From positions 1 through 11,643 of the forward strand of contig DAOMNN010000091.1 of assembly GCA_035443825.1 (NCBI GenBank): a stretch of 11,643 bases of DNA, given 5' to 3'. Of this stretch, positions 1 through 5,796 are shown in pieces; position 1 is the first letter of the stretch; each line of letters starts with the position of its first letter. Source of the stretch: DAOMNN01 sp035443825. GTDB lineage: Bacteria > Pseudomonadota > Gammaproteobacteria > Burkholderiales > Rhodocyclaceae. The notes beneath the pieces were generated by a model that worked only from the letters and a program-made list of their open reading frames with translations, had not been told where the DNA came from and ran no database searches. The translations under genes were made by a program, and so were the position numbers.

Positions 1-56
1 GCGACACGATGATGGGTGGCCACATGATGGGATGGCGTGGCATGGGAGATTATTAA
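1..56 (+). pseudogene. 5' part of Met/His-rich protein gene, cut by IS630 element
   Basis: The frame starting at base 3 reads DTMMGGHMMGWRGMGDY and then meets a TAA at 54-56 that lies inside the insertion element, so the product is truncated. The true start lies left of the window. The density of Met, His, Gly and Trp is typical of small exported copper- or silver-binding proteins, but no family can be named with certainty. Joining base 52 to base 1161 removes the element plus one TA copy and continues the frame into the fragment at 1159-1293 without a shift, which shows the two halves were one gene. Any surviving product would lack the last 44 residues. The metal-binding role is inferred from composition and from the metal-resistance neighbours. 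Confidence 0.75.
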
Positions 57-71
57 CCCGGCCCTTAAATA
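53..71 (+). repeat. IS630 left inverted repeat (IRL)
   Basis: The sequence TTAACCCGGCCCTTAAATA is the exact reverse complement of 1140-1158. Including the flanking TA on each side the symmetry is 21 bp. The match breaks at base 72. Confidence 0.93.
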
Positions 72-83
72 AGCTGCCCGCAA

Positions 84-89
84 TATAAT
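84..89 (+). promoter_or_regulatory. Candidate -10 box of the transposase gene
   Basis: A perfect TATAAT lies 6 nt before the ATG at 96, which would put the transcript start at or next to the A of the start codon. No Shine-Dalgarno sequence precedes the ATG, so translation from a leaderless transcript is plausible. No good -35 is seen; the matching position falls in the inverted repeat. This is an inference from spacing only. Confidence 0.45.
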
Positions 90-95
90 GCGTGC

Positions 96-1136
96 ATGGA
101 AAAGATCGATGCACGCAAACTGGGTCCTGAAGGGCGCGAGACGCTGCGCAAGATGGTGCTGCGCCTGAAAAAGCAGTCGGATATGAGCAGCGTGGAATTG
201 GCGAAGATCGCCGGCGTCCATGTACGCACGGTGCAGGCGTGGTTGAGGAAAGCGCGCACGGACGGTGCCGGGGCGTTGATCGAGAAGACGCGAGGTCGTC
301 CCTACGGGGCCTGCCGGAAGCTGACGATGGCGCAGGAGGTCTGGGTGCGCCAGCGCATCGTGGGTGCGGTGCCCGAGCAGTTGAGCCTGCCTTTCGCGCT
401 GTGGACCCGGCGGGCGATCCAGGCCTTGGTGGAGAAACAATTCGGACTGCAGTTGTCCGATCGCCTCGTGGGCAAGTATCTGAAGCGCTGGGGCTATACC
501 GCTCAGCGCCCGGTCAAGCAAGCGATGGAGCAGCGCACCGATCTAGTCCAGGCTTGGTTGCGCGAGCGCTACCCGGCCATTGCCGCGCGTGCCAAGGCCG
601 AAGGTGCGCTCATCTACTGGGCTGATGAAACGGCCGTCAAGGAAGACACGAACTGGATTCGAGGCTTTGCGCCGGCCGGCCGCACGCCGGTGCTCGAGGC
701 GTCCGCCCGGTGGGGCAAACTGTCGATGATCTCGGCCATCACCAACCGGGGCGAAATCGCCTTCCAGATCGTCGAGGGCACGATCAACGCAGAACGCTTT
801 ATCGAGTTCCTTGAGCGACTGATCGCCGGTGCAACGAGCAAGGTGTTCCTGATCGTCGACAACCTGCGAGTGCATCACGCCAAGCTCGTTCAGGCCTGGC
901 TCGAGCCGCGTGTCGAGCAGATCGAACTCTTCTACTTGCCGCCCTATGCGCCCGAGTCCAATCCGGACGAATACCTGAATCACGATTTCAAGACCGCGCT
1001 GCGCTTGGAGCCGCCCAGCCGCGATGATTCGCAGCTCTTGAAGAAGGCACACGCCATCATGCAGCGCATCGCCTTGCTCCCCGAGCGTATCCGGTCCTAC
1101 TTCAAGCACCCGGCCGCTGCGTATGCTGCTCAGTAA
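96..1136 (+). CDS. IS630-family DDE transposase
   Basis: This 346-residue protein catalyses cut-and-paste movement of the surrounding element into TA dinucleotides. Residues about 28-55 form a helix-turn-helix (AKIAGVHVRTVQAWLRKA) used to bind the ends, and residues about 72-135 look like a second DNA-binding helical region. The catalytic DDE core is visible: D177 in YWADET, D255 in FLIVDNLRVHH, and E292 in SNPDEYLNHDFK, which corresponds to the NPxE signature of the family. The length is normal for IS630 and there is no frameshift. The start at 96 is supported by a TATAAT just upstream rather than by a ribosome binding site. The stop lies 22 bp before the right end of the element. The gene appears intact. 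Confidence 0.95.
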   Translation: MEKIDARKLGPEGRETLRKMVLRLKKQSDMSSVELAKIAGVHVRTVQAWLRKARTDGAGALIEKTRGRPYGACRKLTMAQEVWVRQRIVGAVPEQLSLPFALWTRRAIQALVEKQFGLQLSDRLVGKYLKRWGYTAQRPVKQAMEQRTDLVQAWLRERYPAIAARAKAEGALIYWADETAVKEDTNWIRGFAPAGRTPVLEASARWGKLSMISAITNRGEIAFQIVEGTINAERFIEFLERLIAGATSKVFLIVDNLRVHHAKLVQAWLEPRVEQIELFYLPPYAPESNPDEYLNHDFKTALRLEPPSRDDSQLLKKAHAIMQRIALLPERIRSYFKHPAAAYAAQ

Positions 1137-1139
1137 ACA

Positions 1140-1158
1140 TATTTAAGGGCCGGGTTAA
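1140..1158 (-). repeat. IS630 right inverted repeat (IRR)
   Basis: This is the reverse complement of 53-71 over 19 bp. The outer edge is followed by the duplicated TA at 1159-1160 and then by the resumed frame of the interrupted gene. Confidence 0.93.
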
Positions 1159-1293
1159 TATTATTCCAAGCTCACGCCCGATCAGCTGAAGCAGCGCCAG
1201 TACATGATGAATCGGTACATGGGCATGCAGCAGCAGATGATGGATCATATGATGCAACGTCAGAACTACATGTGGATGCAACCGCCACGGTAA
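1159..1293 (+). pseudogene. 3' part of Met/His-rich protein gene, separated by IS630
   Basis: After the right end of the element the frame reads YSKLTPDQLKQRQYMMNRYM, continues with a stretch rich in Met, Gln and His (MMDHMMQRQ), and stops at TAA 1291-1293. It has no start of its own and is the C-terminal end of the gene at 1-56. Removing the element gives an in-frame join (GMGDYYSK). LTPDQ faintly recalls the LTxxQ motif of Spy/CpxP-type periplasmic proteins, but that is weak. It runs toward the sensor kinase gene on the other strand, and 49 bp separate the two stop codons. Confidence 0.8.
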
Positions 1294-1342
1294 GGGAGCG
1301 CACGCGACATCGTCGAGTCCCAGGCGCGGCGTAGCGCGAATG

Positions 1343-2698
1343 CTACCTGTCGAGCGATACGCCGTTTCTCTCGCTCGACTCAAATACGCTAAAGCCGACG
1401 GTCGTTGTGCCGGCAGCCGAGCGAACAAATCCAGTGCCGCCGTGCATACGCGCGATCGCGGCGACGATTGCCAGCCCAAGCCCGTAGTTGTTGTCGCCGT
1501 GCTCACGGGCTCGATCGACTCGATAGAAGCGGTCGAACAGGCGCGGCAGATGTTCGGCGGGAATCACAGGCCCGAAATTGCTCACAGACAAGCGGACACC
1601 TCCCGAAGAGACCGCTTCGATCTCGATCTCGATCACCGATCCGCGCTCTGCGAAACGGGTCGCGTTGGCGACCAGGTTCGAGAGCGCACGCTGAATCAAC
1701 GCCGCATCGAAGACACCTGTGTCGTCACCGCGTACGCGCGTGCTCACGCCAGCCTCGTGCATTGAAGCCTCGTGGAATTCGATGACCTCGGTCACCAGCT
1801 TGGCGAGGCTATCGACAGGGCTGCGACGGGCGCACTCCCCGCGATCAGCTCTCGACAAGAACAACATGTCATTGATCAAACCCGCTAAACGGTGAAGATC
1901 CTCGAGGTTCGATCCGAGCACATCGCGCAGTTCGGCGATCGTGCGCTCCCGACTCAGCGCTAGTTCGGTCTCGCCGATCAAGGTCGCAAGCGGTGTGCGC
2001 AGTTCGTGAGCAACGTCGGCATTGAACCCCTCAAGTTGTTGATAGGCGCGGTTCAGCCGAACGAGGAGTGCGTTGAACTGTGCGACCAACGGCTGAAGCT
2101 CCTGTGCCTGTGCGGAAGCGTCAAGCGACTGACCAACGCTTTCCGGGCTGAGGGCCGCCGCTTGCCGGGCCAGGTCGCGAACGGGCAAGAGCGCTCGGCG
2201 CACGAGCCAGGCGCCGCCCGCTGAGATGACCACCGCACCAGCAAAGGCGCTCACGAGTAGTGTCCAGGCCAACTGCTTTAAAAGCCGCGCGTCGGCGCTG
2301 CTGTCGAGCATCAGTTCGGCGCGTAGCCCGGTTGTGCGCGACCACGGCAGGGGGATTTCGAATTCATCCCGCCGCTGGACTGCGCCTGCGCTTGAGCGCG
2401 CCGGGGTCGCATACACGAGGTTGTCGGCTCCCTGGATCAGCCGCAACTCGAAGTCGGCATGGCCGAGGAAGAAGTCGTCGAGCTTGTGACGCAGGCTCGG
2501 CAACGCGTCCTGCGTCGCGATCTCGCCGACGAGATGGCGAACCACGTCCCGCTTGTGCCGGAGCTCCTCCGCCTGCTTGGCGGAGAGGTTGAGACTGGCG
2601 GCCACATAAACGATCGAGCAGACTAGGCTGAGCCCCAAGAAGGTCAGCACGGCGAGCCACCACGATAACCAACGGCCGAGCGAACGCGGATTGCGCAT
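1343..2698 (-). CDS. Heavy-metal sensor histidine kinase (CusS/CopS/CzcS-like)
   Basis: This 451-residue inner-membrane kinase senses periplasmic metal and phosphorylates the partner regulator encoded just upstream. Order of parts: TM1 at about 13-34; periplasmic sensor region about 35-140; TM2 about 143-166; HAMP about 167-220; dimerisation/phosphoacceptor region with H231 in the H-box VAHELRTPLATL; N-box around N341-N345 (SNLVANATRF); a G1 region reading VSNFGPVIP; the F-box LFDRFYRVDRAR; and the G2 box YGLGLAIV. The G1 box has Asn where many kinases have Asp, which is usual in this heavy-metal sensor group. It starts 2 nt after the regulator stop, so the two are co-transcribed. The metal cannot be read from the sequence: there is no Met-rich or strongly His-rich sensor loop. 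Confidence 0.93.
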   Translation of the reverse strand: MRNPRSLGRWLSWWLAVLTFLGLSLVCSIVYVAASLNLSAKQAEELRHKRDVVRHLVGEIATQDALPSLRHKLDDFFLGHADFELRLIQGADNLVYATPARSSAGAVQRRDEFEIPLPWSRTTGLRAELMLDSSADARLLKQLAWTLLVSAFAGAVVISAGGAWLVRRALLPVRDLARQAAALSPESVGQSLDASAQAQELQPLVAQFNALLVRLNRAYQQLEGFNADVAHELRTPLATLIGETELALSRERTIAELRDVLGSNLEDLHRLAGLINDMLFLSRADRGECARRSPVDSLAKLVTEVIEFHEASMHEAGVSTRVRGDDTGVFDAALIQRALSNLVANATRFAERGSVIEIEIEAVSSGGVRLSVSNFGPVIPAEHLPRLFDRFYRVDRAREHGDNNYGLGLAIVAAIARMHGGTGFVRSAAGTTTVGFSVFESSERNGVSLDR

Positions 2699-2700
2699 CC

Positions 2701-3387
2701 TCAGGGCTCCCGCTCCTCGAGGACGTATCCCATGCCGCGCACGGTATGCAGCAACTTTTTCTCGAATCCGTCGTCGATCTTGCCGCGCAACCGGCGCACC
2801 GCAACTTCAACCGCGTTCGTATTGCTGTCGAAATTCATGTCCCACACCTGCGCTGCCAGCGCGGTACGGGAAAGAACCTGCCCATGTCGGCGAAGCAGCA
2901 AGGTCAGCAACGTGAATTCCTTCGCAGTCAGGTCGAGGCGTTGCCTGGATCGTGACGCCTTGCGCCGAACCAGGTCGACTTCTAGGTCAGCCAAACGCAG
3001 CACCGTTGGATCCTGGCTATCCGAGCGCAAGGCACCGCGTCGCAACAAGGCCTGTACGCGAGCGAGCAACTCGGACAGGGCAAACGGCTTCACAAGGTAA
3101 TCGTCGGCACCCGCCTGCAGGCCTCTGACCCGATCCTCGACCTTGTCGCGCGCGGTCAACATCAGCACAGGTACGTGTTTGCCCCGGCGCAGTTCGTGCA
3201 AGACGGCATAGCCATCCAGTTCCGGCAGCATGACGTCGAGGAGGACGAGATCGTAATGCCCTTCGGTCGCGAGATAGCGGCCCTCCGTGCCGCTATGCGC
3301 GACATCCACGATGTAATCGCTTTCGGTGAGCGCCCTGCGCAGATATTCAGCCAGCTTGGGCTCGTCTTCCACAACCAGAATTTTCAT
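2701..3387 (-). CDS. Heavy-metal response regulator, OmpR/PhoB family (CusR/CopR/CzcR-like)
   Basis: This 228-residue DNA-binding regulator is activated by phosphorylation from the kinase encoded 2 nt downstream. The receiver domain spans about 1-115: acidic pocket E7/D8, phosphoacceptor D51 in LVLLDVMLPELDG, T78 in MLTA and K100 in VKPF. The winged-helix output domain spans about 128-226, with LTAKEFTLLTLLLRRHGQVL, the recognition region NAVEVAVRRLRGKID and the closing VRGMGYVLE. The length is typical. Upstream of the ATG there is no Shine-Dalgarno, but a GATAAT lies 6 nt away, so the transcript may be leaderless. The palindrome at 3422-3437 lies just beyond the -35 position and is the likely autoregulatory site. 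The exact metal specificity is not known. Confidence 0.94.
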   Translation of the reverse strand: MKILVVEDEPKLAEYLRRALTESDYIVDVAHSGTEGRYLATEGHYDLVLLDVMLPELDGYAVLHELRRGKHVPVLMLTARDKVEDRVRGLQAGADDYLVKPFALSELLARVQALLRRGALRSDSQDPTVLRLADLEVDLVRRKASRSRQRLDLTAKEFTLLTLLLRRHGQVLSRTALAAQVWDMNFDSNTNAVEVAVRRLRGKIDDGFEKKLLHTVRGMGYVLEEREP

Positions 3388-3393
3388 GCTGCG

Positions 3394-3399
3394 ATTATC
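3394..3399 (-). promoter_or_regulatory. Candidate -10 box of the regulator-kinase operon
   Basis: On the minus strand this reads GATAAT and ends 6 nt before the ATG of the response regulator, predicting a transcript start at the first base of the gene. The -35 position reads TGTGAT, a poor match, as expected for a promoter that needs an activator bound next to it. Confidence 0.45.
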
Positions 3400-3421
3400 G
3401 CGGAGATGCCGACACCATCAC

Positions 3422-3437
3422 ATTACGAAATCGTAAT
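3422..3437. promoter_or_regulatory. Candidate response-regulator operator (ATTACG-N4-CGTAAT)
   Basis: A perfect 6-bp inverted repeat, ATTACG AAAT CGTAAT, sits between the minus-strand regulator operon and the plus-strand DUF4148-type gene. Known boxes of CopR/CusR-type regulators are AT-rich palindromes with TTAC and GTAA half sites, so the resemblance is good. It abuts the -35 position of the regulator promoter and lies about 33 bp upstream of a possible plus-strand -10 (TTAAAG at 3470-3475), so it could serve both directions. Binding is inferred, not shown. Confidence 0.55.
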
Positions 3438-3556
3438 CTGGCAGTTCGCGAATTGACGGAGATGGGCCCTTAAAGTCTGCGACGTGTTCGGTGCAAGGCG
3501 ACACCCAGCGGCTCAAGCCGAACGCTACCTCTCACGTTGAACGAAGGAGTCTCGTT

Positions 3557-3895
3557 ATGTCGAAAACCCTGACCACTACCGTCTTTTCGCTTCTTGCGGC
3601 CGTACTTGTCGTTCCTACAGCTGCGCAAGCCAACTCGCTGTGGCACCCCGCGCCGGGCGATCAGGGGTTCACGTTCCATCCCGATCACTCCACGAGCACG
3701 AAAACCCGTGCCGACGTGTTGCGCGAGCTCGAGCAGGCAAAGGCCGATGGCAGCTACTTCTATCTCCAGCGGGGCCTCCCGGTACCGATGCGTTTCGGCG
3801 GGCCCGGCAAGACCCGTGAAGAAGTCATCAAAGAACTGGTCAACATGACCCCGCAAGAGCGCGCGTACATGAATGAACTGTACCGGGGCTCCTGA
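3557..3895 (+). CDS. Small secreted DUF4148-type protein
   Basis: This 112-residue protein has a signal peptide (residues 1-25, ending VPTAAQA before NSLWHP) and no membrane segment after it. The mature part has TRADVLRELEQAKADG, which resembles the core of the DUF4148 family found mainly in Burkholderiales, and a second similar turn, TREEVIKELVNMTPQE. The start at 3557 is chosen because GAAGGAG (3543-3549) lies 7 nt upstream and a signal peptide begins there; the frame is open further upstream but without such support. It is divergent from the two-component operon and shares its control region, so it is probably induced by the same metal. The molecular role of the family is unknown. It has few His and no Cys, so it is not an obvious metal chelator. 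Confidence 0.85.
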   Translation: MSKTLTTTVFSLLAAVLVVPTAAQANSLWHPAPGDQGFTFHPDHSTSTKTRADVLRELEQAKADGSYFYLQRGLPVPMRFGGPGKTREEVIKELVNMTPQERAYMNELYRGS

Positions 3896-3907
3896 TGCCC
3901 TCGGCCG

Positions 3908-3941
3908 GTGCGAAACGTCCGGTCGTCCGGGCGTTTCGCAC
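3908..3941 (+). terminator. Strong hairpin after the DUF4148-type gene
   Basis: The arms GTGCGAAACGTCCGG (3908-3922) and CCGGGCGTTTCGCAC (3927-3941) pair over 15 bp with one G-U and a TCGT loop, starting 12 nt after the stop codon. No T-run follows, so it is an atypical intrinsic terminator or an mRNA 3'-end stabiliser. It separates this gene from the efflux operon. Confidence 0.6.
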
Positions 3942-3976
3942 GGCAGGGTTCAATAAAGCCCGGGTTGGCATGCTGG

Positions 3977-3999
3977 TTCGCGGCACGTCTGTCCGCGAA
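3977..3999. promoter_or_regulatory. Inverted repeat upstream of czcI (TTCGCGG-N9-CCGCGAA)
   Basis: Perfect 7-bp arms separated by 9 nt lie at about -51 to -29 relative to the predicted czcI transcript start, where an activator or repressor would act. The following stretch is A-rich rather than T-rich, so it is not a plus-strand terminator. The binding protein is unknown. It does not resemble the palindrome at 3422-3437. Confidence 0.4.
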
Positions 4000-4015
4000 G
4001 AAAAAATCTTACTGA

Positions 4016-4021
4016 TAAAAT
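4016..4021 (+). promoter_or_regulatory. Candidate -10 box of the czc operon
   Basis: TAAAAT lies 7 nt before the ATG of czcI, and no Shine-Dalgarno is present in the short stretch between. This again suggests a transcript that begins at or next to the start codon. There is no recognisable -35; the inverted repeat at 3977-3999 covers that position. Confidence 0.4.
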
Positions 4022-4028
4022 CTGTGCG

Positions 4029-4379
4029 ATGCGTCGGTGGCTTGCGATTCTCCTTTTGGGCCTGCTGCCCGCCCAACTGGGTTGGGCGGCGCTGAGCGTC
4101 TACTGCGCGCACGAATCCGGTGCCGGTGCGGAGCACTTCGGACACCATGAGCATCGCCACACCGGCGACGATGGCGATATGGAGAAAGGGGGCCTGGCGA
4201 AGGGTGGCCACGCAGACTGCGCGGGTTGTCACGGGATCGGCTCCTCAGCGCTACCGAGCGAGTTCGACGCGCTCTACCCACGTTATGTGACATCCCTGTC
4301 CATTGACACTCCCGTGACGTGGCAGCTTGCGGAACATCTAGCCGAGCCCGAACGCCCCAAATGGGGCCGCTCAGCCTGA
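4029..4379 (+). CDS. czcI: CzcI-type periplasmic metal-resistance protein
   Basis: This 116-residue protein belongs by layout to the CzcI family encoded at the head of cobalt-zinc-cadmium efflux operons and thought to modulate their expression. It has a short signal peptide (MRRWLAILLLGLLPAQLGWA, residues 1-20), then YCAHES, the His cluster HFGHHEHRH (36-44), and a Cys/His group HADCAGCHG (61-69). These His and Cys residues can bind metal. CAGCH (64-68) matches the haem c attachment pattern CxxCH by form, but CzcI proteins are not known as cytochromes and the site is more likely metal-binding. It stands first in the operon, 131 bp before czcC. The start is supported by the signal peptide and an upstream TAAAAT. 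Confidence 0.85.
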   Translation: MRRWLAILLLGLLPAQLGWAALSVYCAHESGAGAEHFGHHEHRHTGDDGDMEKGGLAKGGHADCAGCHGIGSSALPSEFDALYPRYVTSLSIDTPVTWQLAEHLAEPERPKWGRSA

Positions 4380-4510
4380 TCGGCGGGGCGGTCGCTTTCA
4401 TTCGTTTTCCGAAGTTCCTGCCGCTTTGATCGGCGGGTTCGCATGTCCGTTGCGATCGGTTCGATCGCCCTCTGCCGATTCGCCGTGTCTTCCCATCAAC
4501 GGAGAATTGG
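4380..4510 (+). other. czcI-czcC intercistronic spacer with two small hairpins
   Basis: This spacer holds no gene. It contains an imperfect hairpin CCTGCCG-N7-CGGCGGG (4417-4437) and a perfect one GCGATCG-GTT-CGATCGC (4452-4468). TGATCGGCGGG occurs twice, at 4377-4387 and 4427-4437. No T-run follows either hairpin. It ends with the ribosome binding site GGAGA (4501-4505), 5 nt before czcC. The hairpins may set the relative amount of czcI and czcC message; this is inference. Confidence 0.5.
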
Positions 4511-5779
4511 ATGCCTCAAAGAGTTCGTATCAAATGGCTGTCCGGGCTGTTGCTCGGTCTTGCCGTCAATGGCGCCTGGGCGCAGCAGCCCGCGATTCCG
4601 ACTGATGCTAATGGGCTATCCCTGAAGCAAGCTTTCGAGGTGGCGTGGGCGCGTCAGCCTGAGGCCCTGTCGCTCACGACCCAGCAGGAAGCAGCCGAGG
4701 CCCGCCGCGACAATGCCGATAGTTGGCTCGTCGAGCCGCCTGCCCTGCAGGTGGCCGGCAAGACCGATCAATTCGATAGCGATCGCGGGAGCCGGGAGTA
4801 CGAGATCGGCATCGCCGTGCCAATCTGGCTGCCCGGCGAACGTTCGACCACTGCAGGCCTTGCAACCGCCGAGATGAATGCCACTGCGAGCCGGGCCCGC
4901 GCCGCGCAGCTGCGTACCGCTGCAGCGGTACGCACGGCTTATTGGGGCTGGCAACGCGCGCGCATTGGAGAGACTCTGGCGAGGGAAGGTTTCGCGAATG
5001 CCCGCGAACTCGCTGCCGACGTCGCCCGGCGTGTAAAGGCCGGTGATCTTGCGCGCGCAGACCAGCACCAGGCCGACGGTGCGCAAGCCACCGCAGAAGC
5101 CGCTGTCGCCGAGGCGGAAAGCGCGCTCGCAGATGCTGCACAGCAGTTGCGCACACTTACTGGAATCGGGCCAGAACGCTTCACCGGTGGGTTGCCAACG
5201 CCGGAGCCCGTTCCCGGCGCTGCGACACCGACGGAAATCCTTGAGACGGCACACCCGGCAGTGGCCGAGCTGCGCGATCGGGTCGACGTTGCTCGGCGCA
5301 CGATGACCCTTGCCAGCGTTCAGGGGCGCACGAATCCGGAGTTGAGTGTCGCGACCACCCGCGAACGCGGTGCATCGGGTGAACCCTGGGCACAGACGAT
5401 CACAGTGGGCTTACGCATTCCGTTCGGTTCCAATTCACGCAGCCGCTCACGCGTTGCAAGCGCCAGTGCGCAGGCCATCGAGGCTGAGGCCCAGCTCCAG
5501 ATCGAACGTGAGCGTTTGCTGGCCGAAATGGATATGGCGCGTGTGCGCGTCGAATCGACAAGGCAGCAGGTCGCCGCTGCCGAGCGGCGTACCCAGCTCG
5601 CCCAAGCGGCACGCGGCTTCTTCCAGAAAGCGTTCCGCCTCGGAGAGGCCGATCTCCCGACCCGTCTGCGCATCGAGTTCGAGGCGACCGAAGCCGAACG
5701 TCAACTCGCCCGTGCGCGTATTGACCTGGCAGCCGCCATTTCGGCCCAGCGCCAAGCGCTGGGCCTGCTTCCCGAGTGA
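4511..5779 (+). CDS. czcC: CzcC-type outer-membrane factor (TolC superfamily)
   Basis: This 422-residue protein is the outer-membrane channel of the tripartite metal pump. It has a signal peptide ending AWA before QQPAIP (cleavage after residue 24). There is no lipobox Cys, so it is not lipid-anchored. The mature part has the two OEP repeats typical of the family, rich in Ala, Glu, Gln and Arg with long coiled-coil helices (about 45-220 and 245-420). Short beta-strand segments such as EYEIGIAVPIWLPGE (about 96-110) and TITVGLRIPFG (about 296-306) correspond to the barrel strands. The length is normal. The start is fixed by GGAGA and the signal peptide. The next gene begins 17 nt after the stop, consistent with one operon. 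Confidence 0.9.
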   Translation: MPQRVRIKWLSGLLLGLAVNGAWAQQPAIPTDANGLSLKQAFEVAWARQPEALSLTTQQEAAEARRDNADSWLVEPPALQVAGKTDQFDSDRGSREYEIGIAVPIWLPGERSTTAGLATAEMNATASRARAAQLRTAAAVRTAYWGWQRARIGETLAREGFANARELAADVARRVKAGDLARADQHQADGAQATAEAAVAEAESALADAAQQLRTLTGIGPERFTGGLPTPEPVPGAATPTEILETAHPAVAELRDRVDVARRTMTLASVQGRTNPELSVATTRERGASGEPWAQTITVGLRIPFGSNSRSRSRVASASAQAIEAEAQLQIERERLLAEMDMARVRVESTRQQVAAAERRTQLAQAARGFFQKAFRLGEADLPTRLRIEFEATEAERQLARARIDLAAAISAQRQALGLLPE

Positions 5780-5796
5780 ACGAAAGGAATCCCTAC

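Larger units (their letters stand above)
53..1158 (+). mobile_element. IS630-family insertion sequence, complete
   Basis: The element is 1106 bp, carries one transposase gene, and is bounded by 19-bp perfect inverted ends. It is flanked on both sides by TA (51-52 and 1159-1160), the target duplication expected of IS630/Tc1/mariner-type elements. The ends match perfectly and the transposase is intact, so it looks recent and possibly still active. It inserted into a gene for a Met/His-rich protein that is read in the same direction. The element boundaries are read directly from the sequence; the exact IS name was not determined. Confidence 0.93.

Noticed and set aside
543..1109. Long minus-strand open frame opposite the transposase
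   Set aside because: It lies wholly antisense to a gene with clear catalytic motifs; such frames are common in GC-rich DNA and the protein has no recognisable domain.
1294..1342. Terminator between the convergent Met-rich gene and the sensor kinase
   Set aside because: Only a 5-bp stem (GTAGC-N6-GCTAC, 1331-1346) overlapping the kinase stop codon is visible, with no T-run on either strand; too weak to call.
3464..3474. GGGCCCTTAAA resembling the IS630 end (GCCCTTAAA shared)
   Set aside because: Only nine bases match, with no partner repeat, so a second or solo element end is not supported.
3977..4010. Inverted repeat followed by a homopolymer tract as a terminator
   Set aside because: The tract after the stem is A-rich on the plus strand, not T-rich, so it does not fit an intrinsic terminator of the upstream gene.
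4443..4625. 60-codon plus-strand frame overlapping the start of czcC
   Set aside because: No ribosome site or domain; most of it is an alternative frame of the czcC signal peptide region.
4616..5254. Minus-strand open frame of 212 codons opposite czcC
   Set aside because: Antisense shadow of a well-supported gene; Arg/Gly/Ala/Pro-rich composition, no start signal.
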